Positions 18,731 to 28,027 of a DNA stretch of 64,000 bases are shown here, piece by piece. The notes under the pieces were generated by a model. It saw only the letters and a program-made list of their open reading frames with translations, was not told where the DNA came from and made no database searches. Source of the stretch: Limosilactobacillus secaliphilus. Its GTDB lineage: Bacteria; Bacillota; Bacilli; Lactobacillales; Lactobacillaceae. The DNA is taken from contig NZ_JQBW01000005.1 in NCBI RefSeq assembly GCF_001437055.1, positions 1-64,000 on the forward strand. Reading direction: 5' to 3'. Each line of letters opens with the position of its first letter. Within the stretch, counting starts at the first letter, position 1. A program made the position numbers and the translations under genes.

Positions 18731-18774
18731 CACCACTAGTCGTTGGTATAAATTGATAACCAATGGTAGTGGTG
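18731..18774 (-). terminator. murF terminator
   Basis: On the minus strand CACCACTA (18767-18774) pairs with TAGTGGTG (18731-18738), with an inner CATTGGT/ACCAACG stem, followed by CTTTGTTT. The U-tract is weak, so some read-through to cshA is likely. Confidence 0.6.
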
Positions 18775-18784
18775 ATTAAATCAA

Positions 18785-20164
18785 TTATTTCGCTGTTAAT
18801 TGTGCCCTTACGTTTTCCAAGTGGATGCCGTGACTGCCTTTCAACATCACAATGTCGCCCGGCTGAATTGCAGCCTTCAGATCGGCCACCAACTGGTCTT
18901 TCTGATCGGTTTCGTAGTAATGCAGGTGGTCAACCGGGTAGCCGTCATCCTTTAATTGGTCATACAAGACCTGCATTTGTGGGCCCACTAAGTAGACTTC
19001 CTGGAAGTGGTCGTCGTCAATGGAGTTGGCCAGGCTGGCATGCAGTTCAGGTGATGCCTTGCCTAATTCCAGCATGTCACCCAGAACGATCAGGCGCCGC
19101 CCCTTGTCAGGCAATTCGTTCAAAGTCGTCAACACTTCACGCACCGCGGTCGGGTTGGAGTTGTAAACATCACTCAGGATCTTTTCGCCTTGGGACCCCT
19201 TCAGCCATTCGGACCGGTTTTCGGTCAGCTGAACGTGGGCCAAGCCCTGCTGCATGTGTTCTGGCGTGATGTGCAGCTTTTGACCAACCAGCATAGCAGC
19301 CATCGCGTTGTTCACATTGTATTCCCCAATCATCGGGATCGTGAACTTCAAGTCTGGCCACTGGTTAACTGAGAAGTCAATGTGGTCCTCACCCTGGCTC
19401 ACACTGGTGGCGTAGAGGTCGTTGTTCAATTCACGGCCAAAGGTTTCCTTAACCTGCTGCACTTTGGCTGCCCGCTCACGCAGCAATGGTTCGTCACCAT
19501 TGTAGATGAAGGTGCCATCCTCGGACAGACCATGCGTGATTTCCATCTTGGCATCCGCAATCCGGTCACGGGTCCCGAAAAATTCGATGTGGGCTTCACC
19601 AATCATGGTCAAAACGGCGATGTCTGGGGTTACCAGCTTACTTAAGGCGTCCAGTTGCCCGAAGTTGGACATCCCCATCTCGACCACTACGGCCTCGGTG
19701 TTGGAGCTCATGTTCAACAGGGTCACCGGCACACCGATCTCGTTGTTGAAGTTGGCGTGCGTCTTGGTGACGTTGAACTGCGTACTCAAAATTGAAGCCA
19801 CCATGTCCTTCGTGGTGGTCTTACCGTTGCTGCCGCTGATGGCGACCACAATCGGGTTAATCTTATGCAAGTAATACTTGCCCAGCGCCTGCAATGCCTT
19901 TAACGGGTCCGCAACCACAATCCGTGGACGATCGTCGTCCGGATATTCATGGTCATCGCCCCACAAGGTTGCACTGGCACCATTTTCAAAAGCAGAGTTA
20001 ACAAATTCGTGCCCATCGCGTTCACCCTTCAGCGGTACAAATAATGCGCCCTGGCTCAGGTGGCGGCTGTCAAAAGCAACACTGGACACTTCAACATCGG
20101 CCCAGCGCGAAATGTCGTTTTCAGCATGAACCGCCTTGGCAATTTCGGCAATTTGCATTTTCAT
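18785..20164 (-). CDS. murF: UDP-MurNAc-tripeptide--D-Ala-D-Ala ligase
   Basis: MurF adds D-Ala-D-Ala to the muramyl tripeptide, the last cytoplasmic precursor step. The 459-aa Mur ligase has an N-terminal substrate domain, the ATP-binding GSNGKTTTKDM motif (about residue 111), the central ligase segment with THANFNNEIGVP, and a C-terminal domain. The ATG start has AGAGGAC upstream. It has its own promoter with overlapping palindromes and ends at a terminator before cshA. Confidence 0.97.
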   Translation of the reverse strand: MKMQIAEIAKAVHAENDISRWADVEVSSVAFDSRHLSQGALFVPLKGERDGHEFVNSAFENGASATLWGDDHEYPDDDRPRIVVADPLKALQALGKYYLHKINPIVVAISGSNGKTTTKDMVASILSTQFNVTKTHANFNNEIGVPVTLLNMSSNTEAVVVEMGMSNFGQLDALSKLVTPDIAVLTMIGEAHIEFFGTRDRIADAKMEITHGLSEDGTFIYNGDEPLLRERAAKVQQVKETFGRELNNDLYATSVSQGEDHIDFSVNQWPDLKFTIPMIGEYNVNNAMAAMLVGQKLHITPEHMQQGLAHVQLTENRSEWLKGSQGEKILSDVYNSNPTAVREVLTTLNELPDKGRRLIVLGDMLELGKASPELHASLANSIDDDHFQEVYLVGPQMQVLYDQLKDDGYPVDHLHYYETDQKDQLVADLKAAIQPGDIVMLKGSHGIHLENVRAQLTAK

Positions 20165-20204
20165 GAAAAGTCCTCTTTTTCTTTATCCTAGTAGTTCAAG
20201 GAGG

Positions 20205-20234
20205 ATTATATCACTCTTATTCATAACGACACAA
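20205..20234 (-). promoter_or_regulatory. murF promoter
   Basis: On the minus strand, TTGTGT (20229-20234), an 18-nt spacer and TATAAT (20205-20210). Confidence 0.65.
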
Positions 20235-20256
20235 ATACACTGTGTCATCCGTGACA
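20228..20256. promoter_or_regulatory. nested palindromes over the murF -35
   Basis: GACACA-N7-TGTGTC (20228-20246) shares its right arm with TGTCA-N4-TGACA (20243-20256). The first overlaps the -35 box, so this could be an operator. No cognate regulator can be named. Confidence 0.4.
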
Positions 20257-20302
20257 ATAAAGCCGCTATGCACGGACTAACCAAGGCAGCGGCCGCGCCA
20301 GT

Positions 20303-20346
20303 GCAAAACAAAGCCACCAGCGTCCAAAGTCAACGAATGCTGGTGG
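20303..20346 (-). terminator. htpX terminator
   Basis: On the minus strand CCACCAGC (20339-20346) pairs with GCTGGTGG (20314-20321), followed by CTTTGTTTTGC. Confidence 0.75.
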
Positions 20347-20388
20347 TTGGATACAAATTGTTCTTATTGTCACAGAGTGCCGCACTTT

Positions 20389-21288
20389 TTACATGTGGCG
20401 CAGGCGCTCAATCCGATCGTCTAATGGTGGGTGGGTGTCAAACAGGTTGTCCCAAAACGGGCGATGACGGGCATTGCGGAGCGGGTCACTGATGTACAGG
20501 GCCGAGCTGCTTTGGTCGGCCGCCTTCATCGGTTGGGCATTCTTCAACTTTTCCAAAGCTGAGATCAGGCCCTGCGGATTCCGGGTCAATTCAACCGAAC
20601 CCGCATCCGCCAGGTATTCACGATTCCGCGACAGGGCCATCTGGGCAATCGTTGCCGCCAGCGGAGCCAAGATAATCAACAGGATCGAACCGACAAGGGC
20701 AATGACACCGCCTGCCGAATCGTCATCGTCGTCCCGGCTGCCGTCACCCCACCACCAGAAATTACCGGCGAAGTTGACCAGCAAGCTGATGGCTGAGGCC
20801 AACGCCAGGGCAATCGTCTGCAGGCGGATATCATAGTTGCGGACGTGACTCATTTCGTGACCCATGACACCTTCGAGTTCCTCACGATCCATCATCTGCA
20901 GCAAACCGGCCGTGGCCGCCACTGCCGCATGCTGCGGATCGTTGCCGGTCGCAAAGGCGTTGGGACTGGGGTCGTCGATGATAAAGACCCGCGGCATGGG
21001 CACTTGGGCAACCATCGCCATGTCCTCAACGACGTGCCAGAGCTGTGGGGCTTCCTGGGCCGAATGAATCTCCTTGGCGTGGTTCATGTTCATGACCACA
21101 TCCGTTGACTGGCCCCAGATAACGACCACGTAAATCAGGGTCAGAATCAAAGCAAAGATGACCCCGCCAACCGCCGTTCCGGCAAAGAGCCGTCCGAATG
21201 CCGCGCCAACCAGTGAGATCAGCAGGAAGAAGCCTGCCAAGACGACGATGGTCTTACGCTTGTTGCGCGCAATCTGTTGGTAGAGCAT
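20389..21288 (-). CDS. htpX: membrane zinc metalloprotease HtpX
   Basis: HtpX is an M48-family protease of membrane quality control. The 299-aa protein has two N-terminal TM segments (about 13-33 and 38-60), the zinc motif HEMSH at 144-148, two further TM segments around 155-175 and 190-215, and the third ligand region in [14 protein letters not shown]. The ATG start has GCAGGTGA upstream. It follows lemA by 14 bp; the lemA-htpX pair is conserved in many lactic acid bacteria. Confidence 0.96.
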   Translation of the reverse strand: MLYQQIARNKRKTIVVLAGFFLLISLVGAAFGRLFAGTAVGGVIFALILTLIYVVVIWGQSTDVVMNMNHAKEIHSAQEAPQLWHVVEDMAMVAQVPMPRVFIIDDPSPNAFATGNDPQHAAVAATAGLLQMMDREELEGVMGHEMSHVRNYDIRLQTIALALASAISLLVNFAGNFWWWGDGSRDDDDDSAGGVIALVGSILLIILAPLAATIAQMALSRNREYLADAGSVELTRNPQGLISALEKLKNAQPMKAADQSSSALYISDPLRNARHRPFWDNLFDTHPPLDDRIERLRHM

Positions 21289-21302
21289 TGTGGTTCACCT
21301 GC

Positions 21303-21875
21303 CTATTTTTGCTGCAAATCAGAGAAGTCAACCTTAGGCGTTTCCTTAGCACTTTCCGGCACTTTCAGGTATTCAAGCTGAGTAAAGTGGTGAATACCAG
21401 CGACAATGTTGGCCGGGAAGGTTTGGATCTTGGCGTCGAAGCTAGCAACGGTCGAGTTGTAGAGCTGCCGTGAGTAGGCAATCTTATTTTCGGTGTTGGT
21501 CAACTCTTCCATCAGCTGGCTGAATTCTTGACTGGCCTTCAGATCTGGGTATCTTTCGGACACGGCAAACAGGTGGTTCAACGCCCCTGTCAACTGGTCA
21601 GAAGCGGCCATCTTTTCTTGGTGAGCACTGTCCGGCAGACTGTTGATCTTCGTCCGCAATTGGACCACTTTCTCCAGCGTCTGGGCTTCGTAATTGCTGT
21701 AGCCCTTTACCGTGCTGACCAGGTTAGGAATCAAGTCGTTACGCCGTTGCAGCTGCACGTCGATTTGACTCCATGATTCCTGGGCATGGGTCCGCAGGTT
21801 GATCAGGCCGTTGTAGATCGCCACGTACCAGATGACCAGCAAGATAACGATCACTAAAACAATAATCCAAGTCAT
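21303..21875 (-). CDS. lemA: LemA family protein
   Basis: A 190-aa membrane-anchored protein: one N-terminal TM (about 3-24, WIIVLVIVILLVIWYVAIYNG), then a helical domain with the family segment ESWSQIDVQLQRRNDLIPNL and a YNSTVASFD motif. The start is ATG at 21875 behind AAAGGAGG; an upstream in-frame ATG at 21899 places that ribosome binding site inside the reading frame, so it is not used. It is cotranscribed with htpX. The biochemical role of LemA is unknown; it is thought to work with the protease. Confidence 0.93.
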   Translation of the reverse strand: MTWIIVLVIVILLVIWYVAIYNGLINLRTHAQESWSQIDVQLQRRNDLIPNLVSTVKGYSNYEAQTLEKVVQLRTKINSLPDSAHQEKMAASDQLTGALNHLFAVSERYPDLKASQEFSQLMEELTNTENKIAYSRQLYNSTVASFDAKIQTFPANIVAGIHHFTQLEYLKVPESAKETPKVDFSDLQQK

Positions 21876-21910
21876 GTTATGTCCTCCTTTGTTTACCATC
21901 CATTCTACAG

Positions 21911-21948
21911 AAAGAAAAAGGCGGCGTCCATTGATTCACAGCGTCGCC
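21911..21948 (-). terminator. minus-strand hairpin between lemA and ptp
   Basis: On the minus strand GGCGACG (21942-21948) pairs with CGCCGCC (21920-21926) with one mismatch, then TTTTTCTTTCT. It is the first terminator-like signal met by sortase transcripts, after they cross the phosphatase gene on its opposite strand. Confidence 0.45.
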
Positions 21949-21991
21949 ATTGGTTATCATTAAGAAAAATACTCAACGAGGTGTTAATTCG

Positions 21992-22456
21992 ATGAAAGTC
22001 TTATTTGTCTGTCTCGGCAACATCTGCCGCTCACCACTAGCAGAGGCAATGTTTCGCGAGATGCTGGAAGAAAAGGGCCTGGCGCAAGCAGTGAGCGTGG
22101 ACTCGGCAGCCACCAGCACTGAAGAGGAAGGCAACCCGCCTTATCCGGGCATCCGCCAAATCATGCGCAAATACCACCTGGACAACCACGGTCACGTATC
22201 GCGGCCCCTCAACCGGCAGGACTTTAAAGATGCCGACCTGATCATCGGCATGGACGACATGAACCTGGCCAACATCCGGGCGATGGCTCCCAGCCAATAT
22301 CTGGACAAGATCCACGGCATCTACGACCTGCTCCCTGAACTGCGCGGCCAATCGATCCCGGATCCTTGGTACACGCACCGTTTTCAAGCAACCTATGACG
22401 CCCTAAAACATGCCCTGCCGTCCTGGCTGGACTACGTTGAGAAGCGCGTTTCCTAA
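21992..22456 (+). CDS. low-molecular-weight protein-tyrosine phosphatase
   Basis: A 154-aa cytoplasmic phosphatase. The P-loop CLGNICRS (Cys7 to Arg13) starts the protein, and the general-acid loop is IPDPWYT near 120. Members dephosphorylate tyrosine kinases or small phosphometabolites; the substrate is not evident. I choose ATG at 21992, behind GAGGTG; an upstream ATG gives a non-conserved extension. It converges with srtA, the two stops being six bases apart with no terminator between them. Confidence 0.93.
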   Translation: MKVLFVCLGNICRSPLAEAMFREMLEEKGLAQAVSVDSAATSTEEEGNPPYPGIRQIMRKYHLDNHGHVSRPLNRQDFKDADLIIGMDDMNLANIRAMAPSQYLDKIHGIYDLLPELRGQSIPDPWYTHRFQATYDALKHALPSWLDYVEKRVS

Positions 22457-22462
22457 GCTAAC

Positions 22463-23149
22463 TTATTGGTTGGTGTACTTGGAACTCAGCGCCTTCTGAA
22501 CCTTAGCGGGCGCGTTCTTGAACTTCTGAGTTTTGACCAGCTTGCCGCGGATCATCAGCCGCCGAGCACCGGTCGCATCACAGGTAATCAAAGTGATGAT
22601 CGGCTTTTTGGTGTCGTTAACCACGTCCACCCGGTCGGCGTCAATGAACTTCCGCTGGGTGATCTTGTAGGTGTAGACCTTATCCAAGTCGGTCAGATAA
22701 ACCTTTTGACCCACCTTAGCGTGGTAGTAGAGCGGCGAGAACAGAATCTTGGAACCATGGGCCATGTTGTGACCAGCTAACGCATAGTTACCCTTGCCCA
22801 TCTTCTGATCTTCGCGCATCGTACCGGCAGCCAGTGCCAGGGTGTTGTTATCGACCCCCTTGGCAATCGGAATCGACATGTCGATGTCCGGAATGGCGAT
22901 TGTCCCGATGATGTGGACGTTCTGCTTATTGGCCCGGTTTTTGGCGACCGTTTGCAGGTTCAGGTCCTTGACATTCGAGAAGTCGTAGTTTCCTTTTTTA
23001 CTCTCATTCTTCTTAATCGACTGTCGTGACACTTGCGGATGGTAGGTGTTCACCAAATAGGATTTGATTTGGTTGTTGAAAATCATGATGACACTTGCCA
23101 CCAGCAAGATGACGACAGCAGTCCAACGAAGCCAGTTTTTCCGCTTCAT
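22463..23149 (-). CDS. srtA: class A sortase
   Basis: Sortase A anchors LPxTG proteins to peptidoglycan outside the membrane. The 228-aa protein has an N-terminal signal anchor (about 9-26, TAVVILLVASVIMIFNN), then the sortase barrel with the catalytic His in LAGHNM, the Cys in TLITCDATG, and Arg in RRLMIRG. The ATG start has AGGGAG upstream. A weak TATACT box at 23186-23191 may be its promoter. Confidence 0.95.
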   Translation of the reverse strand: MKRKNWLRWTAVVILLVASVIMIFNNQIKSYLVNTYHPQVSRQSIKKNESKKGNYDFSNVKDLNLQTVAKNRANKQNVHIIGTIAIPDIDMSIPIAKGVDNNTLALAAGTMREDQKMGKGNYALAGHNMAHGSKILFSPLYYHAKVGQKVYLTDLDKVYTYKITQRKFIDADRVDVVNDTKKPIITLITCDATGARRLMIRGKLVKTQKFKNAPAKVQKALSSKYTNQ

Positions 23150-23258
23150 GGTAATTCTCCCTTCGTAACCTTGATCGTAATTTTAAGTATACCGCTAACT
23201 CTTTGTAAGTACGATTATTTTGCCGATTCGTCAAAAAATCTTCACACTTTGGCTAAAA

Positions 23259-23293
23259 AATAAAGCGCCGGTGCATGCACCGACGCTTCTTTT
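23259..23293. terminator. rpmE2 terminator (bidirectional)
   Basis: AAGCG-CCGGTGC pairs with GCACCG-CGCTT (23263-23288, one mismatch). T/A tracts occur on both sides, so it can also stop plus-strand transcription coming through srtA. Confidence 0.75.
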
Positions 23294-23309
23294 AGTTTGA
23301 TTATCAGAA

Positions 23310-23558
23310 TTACTTGTTCAAGCCGTACTTCTTGTTGAACTTGTCAACGGCACCATCAGCCTGAGTGAACTTCTGCTTACCAGTGTAGAATGGGTGAGAA
23401 TCAGAAGTAACTTCAACCCGGATCAGTGGGTATTCGTTGCCGTCTTCCCACTTGATGGTTTCCTTGGAAGTTGCAGTTGAGCCGGTCAAGAACTTGTAAC
23501 CGGTAGAAGCATCTTGAAATACTACGTAGTGATAATCTGGATGAATTCCTTGTTTCAT
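23310..23558 (-). CDS. rpmE2: 50S ribosomal protein L31 type B
   Basis: The 82-aa protein begins [20 protein letters not shown] and lacks the CxxC zinc ribbon of type A L31, so it is the zinc-free B form. The ATG start has AAAGGAG 11 nt upstream. B forms are often induced under zinc starvation, but I see no Zur-type site before this copy. It follows murA with its own promoter. Confidence 0.97.
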   Translation of the reverse strand: MKQGIHPDYHYVVFQDASTGYKFLTGSTATSKETIKWEDGNEYPLIRVEVTSDSHPFYTGKQKFTQADGAVDKFNKKYGLNK

Positions 23559-23620
23559 AATTTAATACGCTCCTTTGCCATGAATCATTGCCTGAAACAT
23601 AGATTAATCATAACCATGAA

Positions 23621-23649
23621 AGAATAACATAAATGTTGCTTAAACGCAA
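23621..23649 (-). promoter_or_regulatory. rpmE2 promoter
   Basis: On the minus strand, TTGCGT (23644-23649), a 17-nt spacer and TATTCT (23621-23626) with an upstream TGT. GTTGC-N6-GCAAC overlaps the -35. Confidence 0.6.
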
Positions 23650-23652
23650 CTT

Positions 23653-24918
23653 CTATTGATCGTCATCCTCAATCGAAACGTCGCCGTCCAAGCGGTTCAG
23701 CTTCCACACGATCCGGTCGTAGCCGCGCAGAATGTTGTCGGCGTTGTGAATCACGGTCGTGCCGTGGGCCATCAAGCCCGCAATCACCAAGGCGGCCCCA
23801 GCACGGATTTCACCGGCAGAGACGTCGGCCCCATGCAGGGAGTCGGTGTGGTCAATCGTGATTCGGCCATCTTCGGCATGGATGTTCATGCCCATCTTCT
23901 GCAGTTCCGGCACGTGGCCAACCCGCTTTGGGTAAATCGTGTCCACAATCACACTCTGGCCGCTTGCCATTGACATCAATGGGGTCAGTGGCTGCTGCAG
24001 ATCAGTGGCAAAGCCAGGATACGGCATGGTCTTCACGTGAACCCCATGCAGGTGCTTAACCGGTGGGACGTAGATCTTATCGCTGTCGATCTGCAGGTCC
24101 ACACCCATTTCGATCAACTTGCTGGTATAGGCCTCCAAGTGCTCCGGAATCACGTTTTTCAGCATGACCCCGTCACCCAATGCGGCCGCCATCGAGAGGT
24201 AGGTTCCCGTCTCGATCCGGTCGGCAATGACGGTGTGCGTGTTCATGGATTGCAGAGTATCGACCCCGTTGATCCGGATGACGTCGGTACCGGCACCGCG
24301 GATTTGGGCGCCCATGTTGTTCAAGAACGTTGCCAGGTCAATGATTTCCGGCTCCTTGGCCGCATTTTCGATGATCGTGGTTCCCTGGGCACGCACCGAA
24401 GCCAGAATGGCATTGATGGTGGCACCGACGGAAACCATATCCATGAAGATTCGTGCACCATGCAGGCCGTGTGGAGCGTCCAGGTGAACAGTGCCCTTAC
24501 TCTCCGAAACATTGGCACCCAGTGCACGGAAGGCCTTCAAGTGCTGGTCGATCGGCCGCGGACCGATGTTGTCACCACCAGGGAAAGTAACGGTGGCACG
24601 GTGGAAACGGCCCAGTAACGCGCCCATAAAGTAGTAGGAAGCCCGCAGTGATTTAATCGCTTTGCTTGGCAGCTCTGCTTCAATGATTTGTGTCGGGTCA
24701 ATGTCCAAAACTCCGTGAATGAAGGAAGACTTCACATTCATTGACCGCAAAATAATCATTAAATTGTGAACATCCAGAATGTCCGGTACGGTATCAAACT
24801 GTACGGGCGTATCAGCAAGGATCGCTGCCGGGATTAAAGCAACGGTACTATTCTTAGCACCACCGATCGTTACTTCACCAGCAAGCCGGTTTCCTCCTTG
24901 AATGATCAACTTTTTCAT
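23653..24918 (-). CDS. murZ: UDP-GlcNAc 1-carboxyvinyltransferase with Asp at the catalytic Cys position
   Basis: MurA adds enolpyruvate from PEP to UDP-GlcNAc, the first committed peptidoglycan step. The 421-aa protein has GGAKN with the active-site Lys (22), SLRASYYFMGALLGR, YPGFATDLQ and the C-terminal ILRGYDR. In the catalytic loop, where most MurA proteins have Cys, it reads GGDNIGPRP with Asp116. The ATG at 24918 has GAGGAAAG upstream; a TTG at 24939 lies before that site and is rejected. The rpoE-pyrG-murZ-rpmE order matches Bacillus murZ (MurA2). A second MurA paralogue is not in the window. Confidence 0.95.
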   Translation of the reverse strand: MKKLIIQGGNRLAGEVTIGGAKNSTVALIPAAILADTPVQFDTVPDILDVHNLMIILRSMNVKSSFIHGVLDIDPTQIIEAELPSKAIKSLRASYYFMGALLGRFHRATVTFPGGDNIGPRPIDQHLKAFRALGANVSESKGTVHLDAPHGLHGARIFMDMVSVGATINAILASVRAQGTTIIENAAKEPEIIDLATFLNNMGAQIRGAGTDVIRINGVDTLQSMNTHTVIADRIETGTYLSMAAALGDGVMLKNVIPEHLEAYTSKLIEMGVDLQIDSDKIYVPPVKHLHGVHVKTMPYPGFATDLQQPLTPLMSMASGQSVIVDTIYPKRVGHVPELQKMGMNIHAEDGRITIDHTDSLHGADVSAGEIRAGAALVIAGLMAHGTTVIHNADNILRGYDRIVWKLNRLDGDVSIEDDDQ

Positions 24919-24992
24919 GATTGTCTTTCCTCGTTTCAATCGCTGATTTCACGGTATTCGTTATCAAAGTGATAAATATACAGTCAGTAGAT

Positions 24993-25021
24993 ATCATAAA
25001 GAAAGCTCAGCCAAATTACAA
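24993..25021 (-). promoter_or_regulatory. murZ promoter
   Basis: On the minus strand, TTGTAA (25016-25021), a 17-nt spacer and TATGAT (24993-24998). I see no strong terminator between pyrG and this promoter. Confidence 0.6.
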
Positions 25022-25084
25022 GCGTTTGAAGGAATTATTAAGAATTAACCAAACGAGACAGTTGTTTTATCTTGAAGCAGATGA

Positions 25085-26731
<1,647 letters not shown>

Positions 26732-26743
26732 TCAGCAACAAGT

Positions 26744-26780
26744 AAAAAGCTCCCCATTTCCACGGAAACAGGGAGCTTTT
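26744..26780 (-). terminator. pyrG attenuator
   Basis: On the minus strand AAAAGCTCCC (26771-26780) pairs with GGGAGCTTTT (26745-26754), with a further inner TTTCC/GGAAA stem, followed by TTTTTAC. It stands between the pyrG transcription start and the gene. Confidence 0.85.
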
Positions 26781-26824
26781 CTTTATCGAGATTATTCCCA
26801 AGAAATCTTGGGAGCCCAACAAAA

Positions 26825-26853
26825 ATAATACAGAGGCCACGACCGATAGTCAA
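26825..26853 (-). promoter_or_regulatory. pyrG promoter with GGG start
   Basis: On the minus strand, TTGACT (26848-26853), a 17-nt spacer and TATTAT (26825-26830), then seven nt to GGGCTCCC, whose first G is 26817. A TCCCAAGA/TCTTGGGA hairpin follows at once. Confidence 0.85.
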
Positions 26854-26863
26854 GGCTTAAATA

Positions 26864-27421
26864 TTATTCGTCGTCATCGTCGTCGTAATCATCGTCATCT
26901 TTATTTAATTCAGACAATTGATCTTCGATGCCGGAGTCATCATCATCGTCATCAACGGGGTTGTCGTCATCGTAATCATCGTCGTAATCGTCCGACTCGT
27001 TGTCATCGCTGTCATCTAAGTCGTCGTCTTCCGGATCATCATTGTCGTAATCAATGACGTCATCGTCAGAATCGTTGCCTGACAGGAAGGCGTTGACCTT
27101 GCGCCGACGCTTAGTTGGCTGTTCATCGTCTTCTTCGTTTTCACCAACCGTGGCTTCATCGATGGAGTCGTATGGGTACCATGCACGCAGGCCCCAGGTG
27201 TTGTCACCCAAGGAAATAAAGCTGCCGTCGATGTTCAGATCCGTGTAGAACTGCGATAAACGCTGCCGAATCTCCTCATCGCTCTTGCCAAGATATTGCT
27301 GAACTTCATTCGTCAAATCAGCAAATGCCATTGCTTCACCATGGTAGGCTAAGATCGCGTGCGCAACTTCAATCATTGAAAGCTCGGACTTATCTTGACC
27401 ATCGAAAACTTTTAATTCCAA
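26864..27421 (-). CDS. rpoE: DNA-directed RNA polymerase subunit delta
   Basis: Delta is a Gram-positive RNA polymerase subunit that raises promoter selectivity and recycling. The first 90 residues form the HARE-HTH domain (VAHAILAYHGEAMAFADLT, NIDGSFISLG); the rest, about 95 residues, is an almost pure Asp/Glu tail. I choose TTG at 27421, giving 185 aa starting LELKVFDGQ as in other lactobacilli; an ATG-like start at 27478 would add 19 poorly conserved residues. The likely ribosome binding site, GAAGGGATG, is 12 nt away, so the start is not certain. It precedes pyrG. Confidence 0.93.
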   Translation of the reverse strand: MELKVFDGQDKSELSMIEVAHAILAYHGEAMAFADLTNEVQQYLGKSDEEIRQRLSQFYTDLNIDGSFISLGDNTWGLRAWYPYDSIDEATVGENEEDDEQPTKRRRKVNAFLSGNDSDDDVIDYDNDDPEDDDLDDSDDNESDDYDDDYDDDNPVDDDDDDSGIEDQLSELNKDDDDYDDDDDE

Positions 27422-27467
27422 ACTGGTGCACATCCCTTCAAAAAAGTCTATCCTACATACTACAATA

Positions 27468-27926
27468 TCAAGACTCAAATTGCAATTTAATCCGGTAAGT
27501 TCCTAGCGTCTGACCGTTATTTTTTAAGCGGTAGTGAACTTCCAACTGGCCCTGATTATTTTCTGCGTCTAATTCTTGGATGAGCCGGTCGCAGATCACA
27601 TGGAGCGGGATCATCCCGTACTCAGTCTGATACTTGCTGATGGTCTCACCATTTTCGATAAACAACAATTTTGTTTGCCGCGGTCCCTTGCGAATCAACC
27701 GCACCTGGTCGCCATTCATGGCAATTTGAACGGGCGTTGCTTGACCCTGCTGGTGTTCGGTGTAGCGCAGGAAATGGTGATCGGCCGCCATGTGCAGCAA
27801 TTCGCCTTCCTCATCAAATTCAAAGTGGTCCGAATTGCCGTCGATCGTCATCGAGGTTGCTAAATGTACTTTTACGGGTATTCCTTGCTTGATATCCGCC
27901 ACCTCCTTTTTCACGCGTATATTCAT
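27468..27926 (-). CDS. DUF1934 family protein (YwiB-like)
   Basis: A conserved Firmicutes protein of unknown function, predicted as a lipocalin-like beta barrel. From ATG 27926 it has 152 aa, with VKVHLATSMTIDGNSDHFEF and the C-terminal TLGTYRIKLQF. The start is doubtful: AGGAGG lies one base from that ATG, and GTG codons at 27914 and 27902 also fit the frame. It ends 46 bp before rpoE, its usual neighbour, and probably shares the transcript. Confidence 0.8.
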   Translation of the reverse strand: MNIRVKKEVADIKQGIPVKVHLATSMTIDGNSDHFEFDEEGELLHMAADHHFLRYTEHQQGQATPVQIAMNGDQVRLIRKGPRQTKLLFIENGETISKYQTEYGMIPLHVICDRLIQELDAENNQGQLEVHYRLKNNGQTLGTYRIKLQFES

Positions 27927-27933
27927 CCCTCCT

Positions 27934-27962
27934 ATTATAAACGGGTTAGCGACAAAGCCCAA
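27934..27962 (-). promoter_or_regulatory. DUF1934-rpoE promoter
   Basis: On the minus strand, TTGGGC (27957-27962), a 17-nt spacer and TATAAT (27934-27939). The start of transcription would fall within or past the AGGAGG site. Confidence 0.65.
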
Positions 27963-28027
27963 CCATCCCGCTTCATTCCATGTATAATGGGGATATATTG
28001 CGGTTTTAACCAGTGAGGAAGGATCAA

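Noticed and set aside
26864-27160. Repetitive GAT/GAC tract resembling a microsatellite
   Set aside because: It encodes the acidic Asp/Glu tail normal for RNA polymerase delta.
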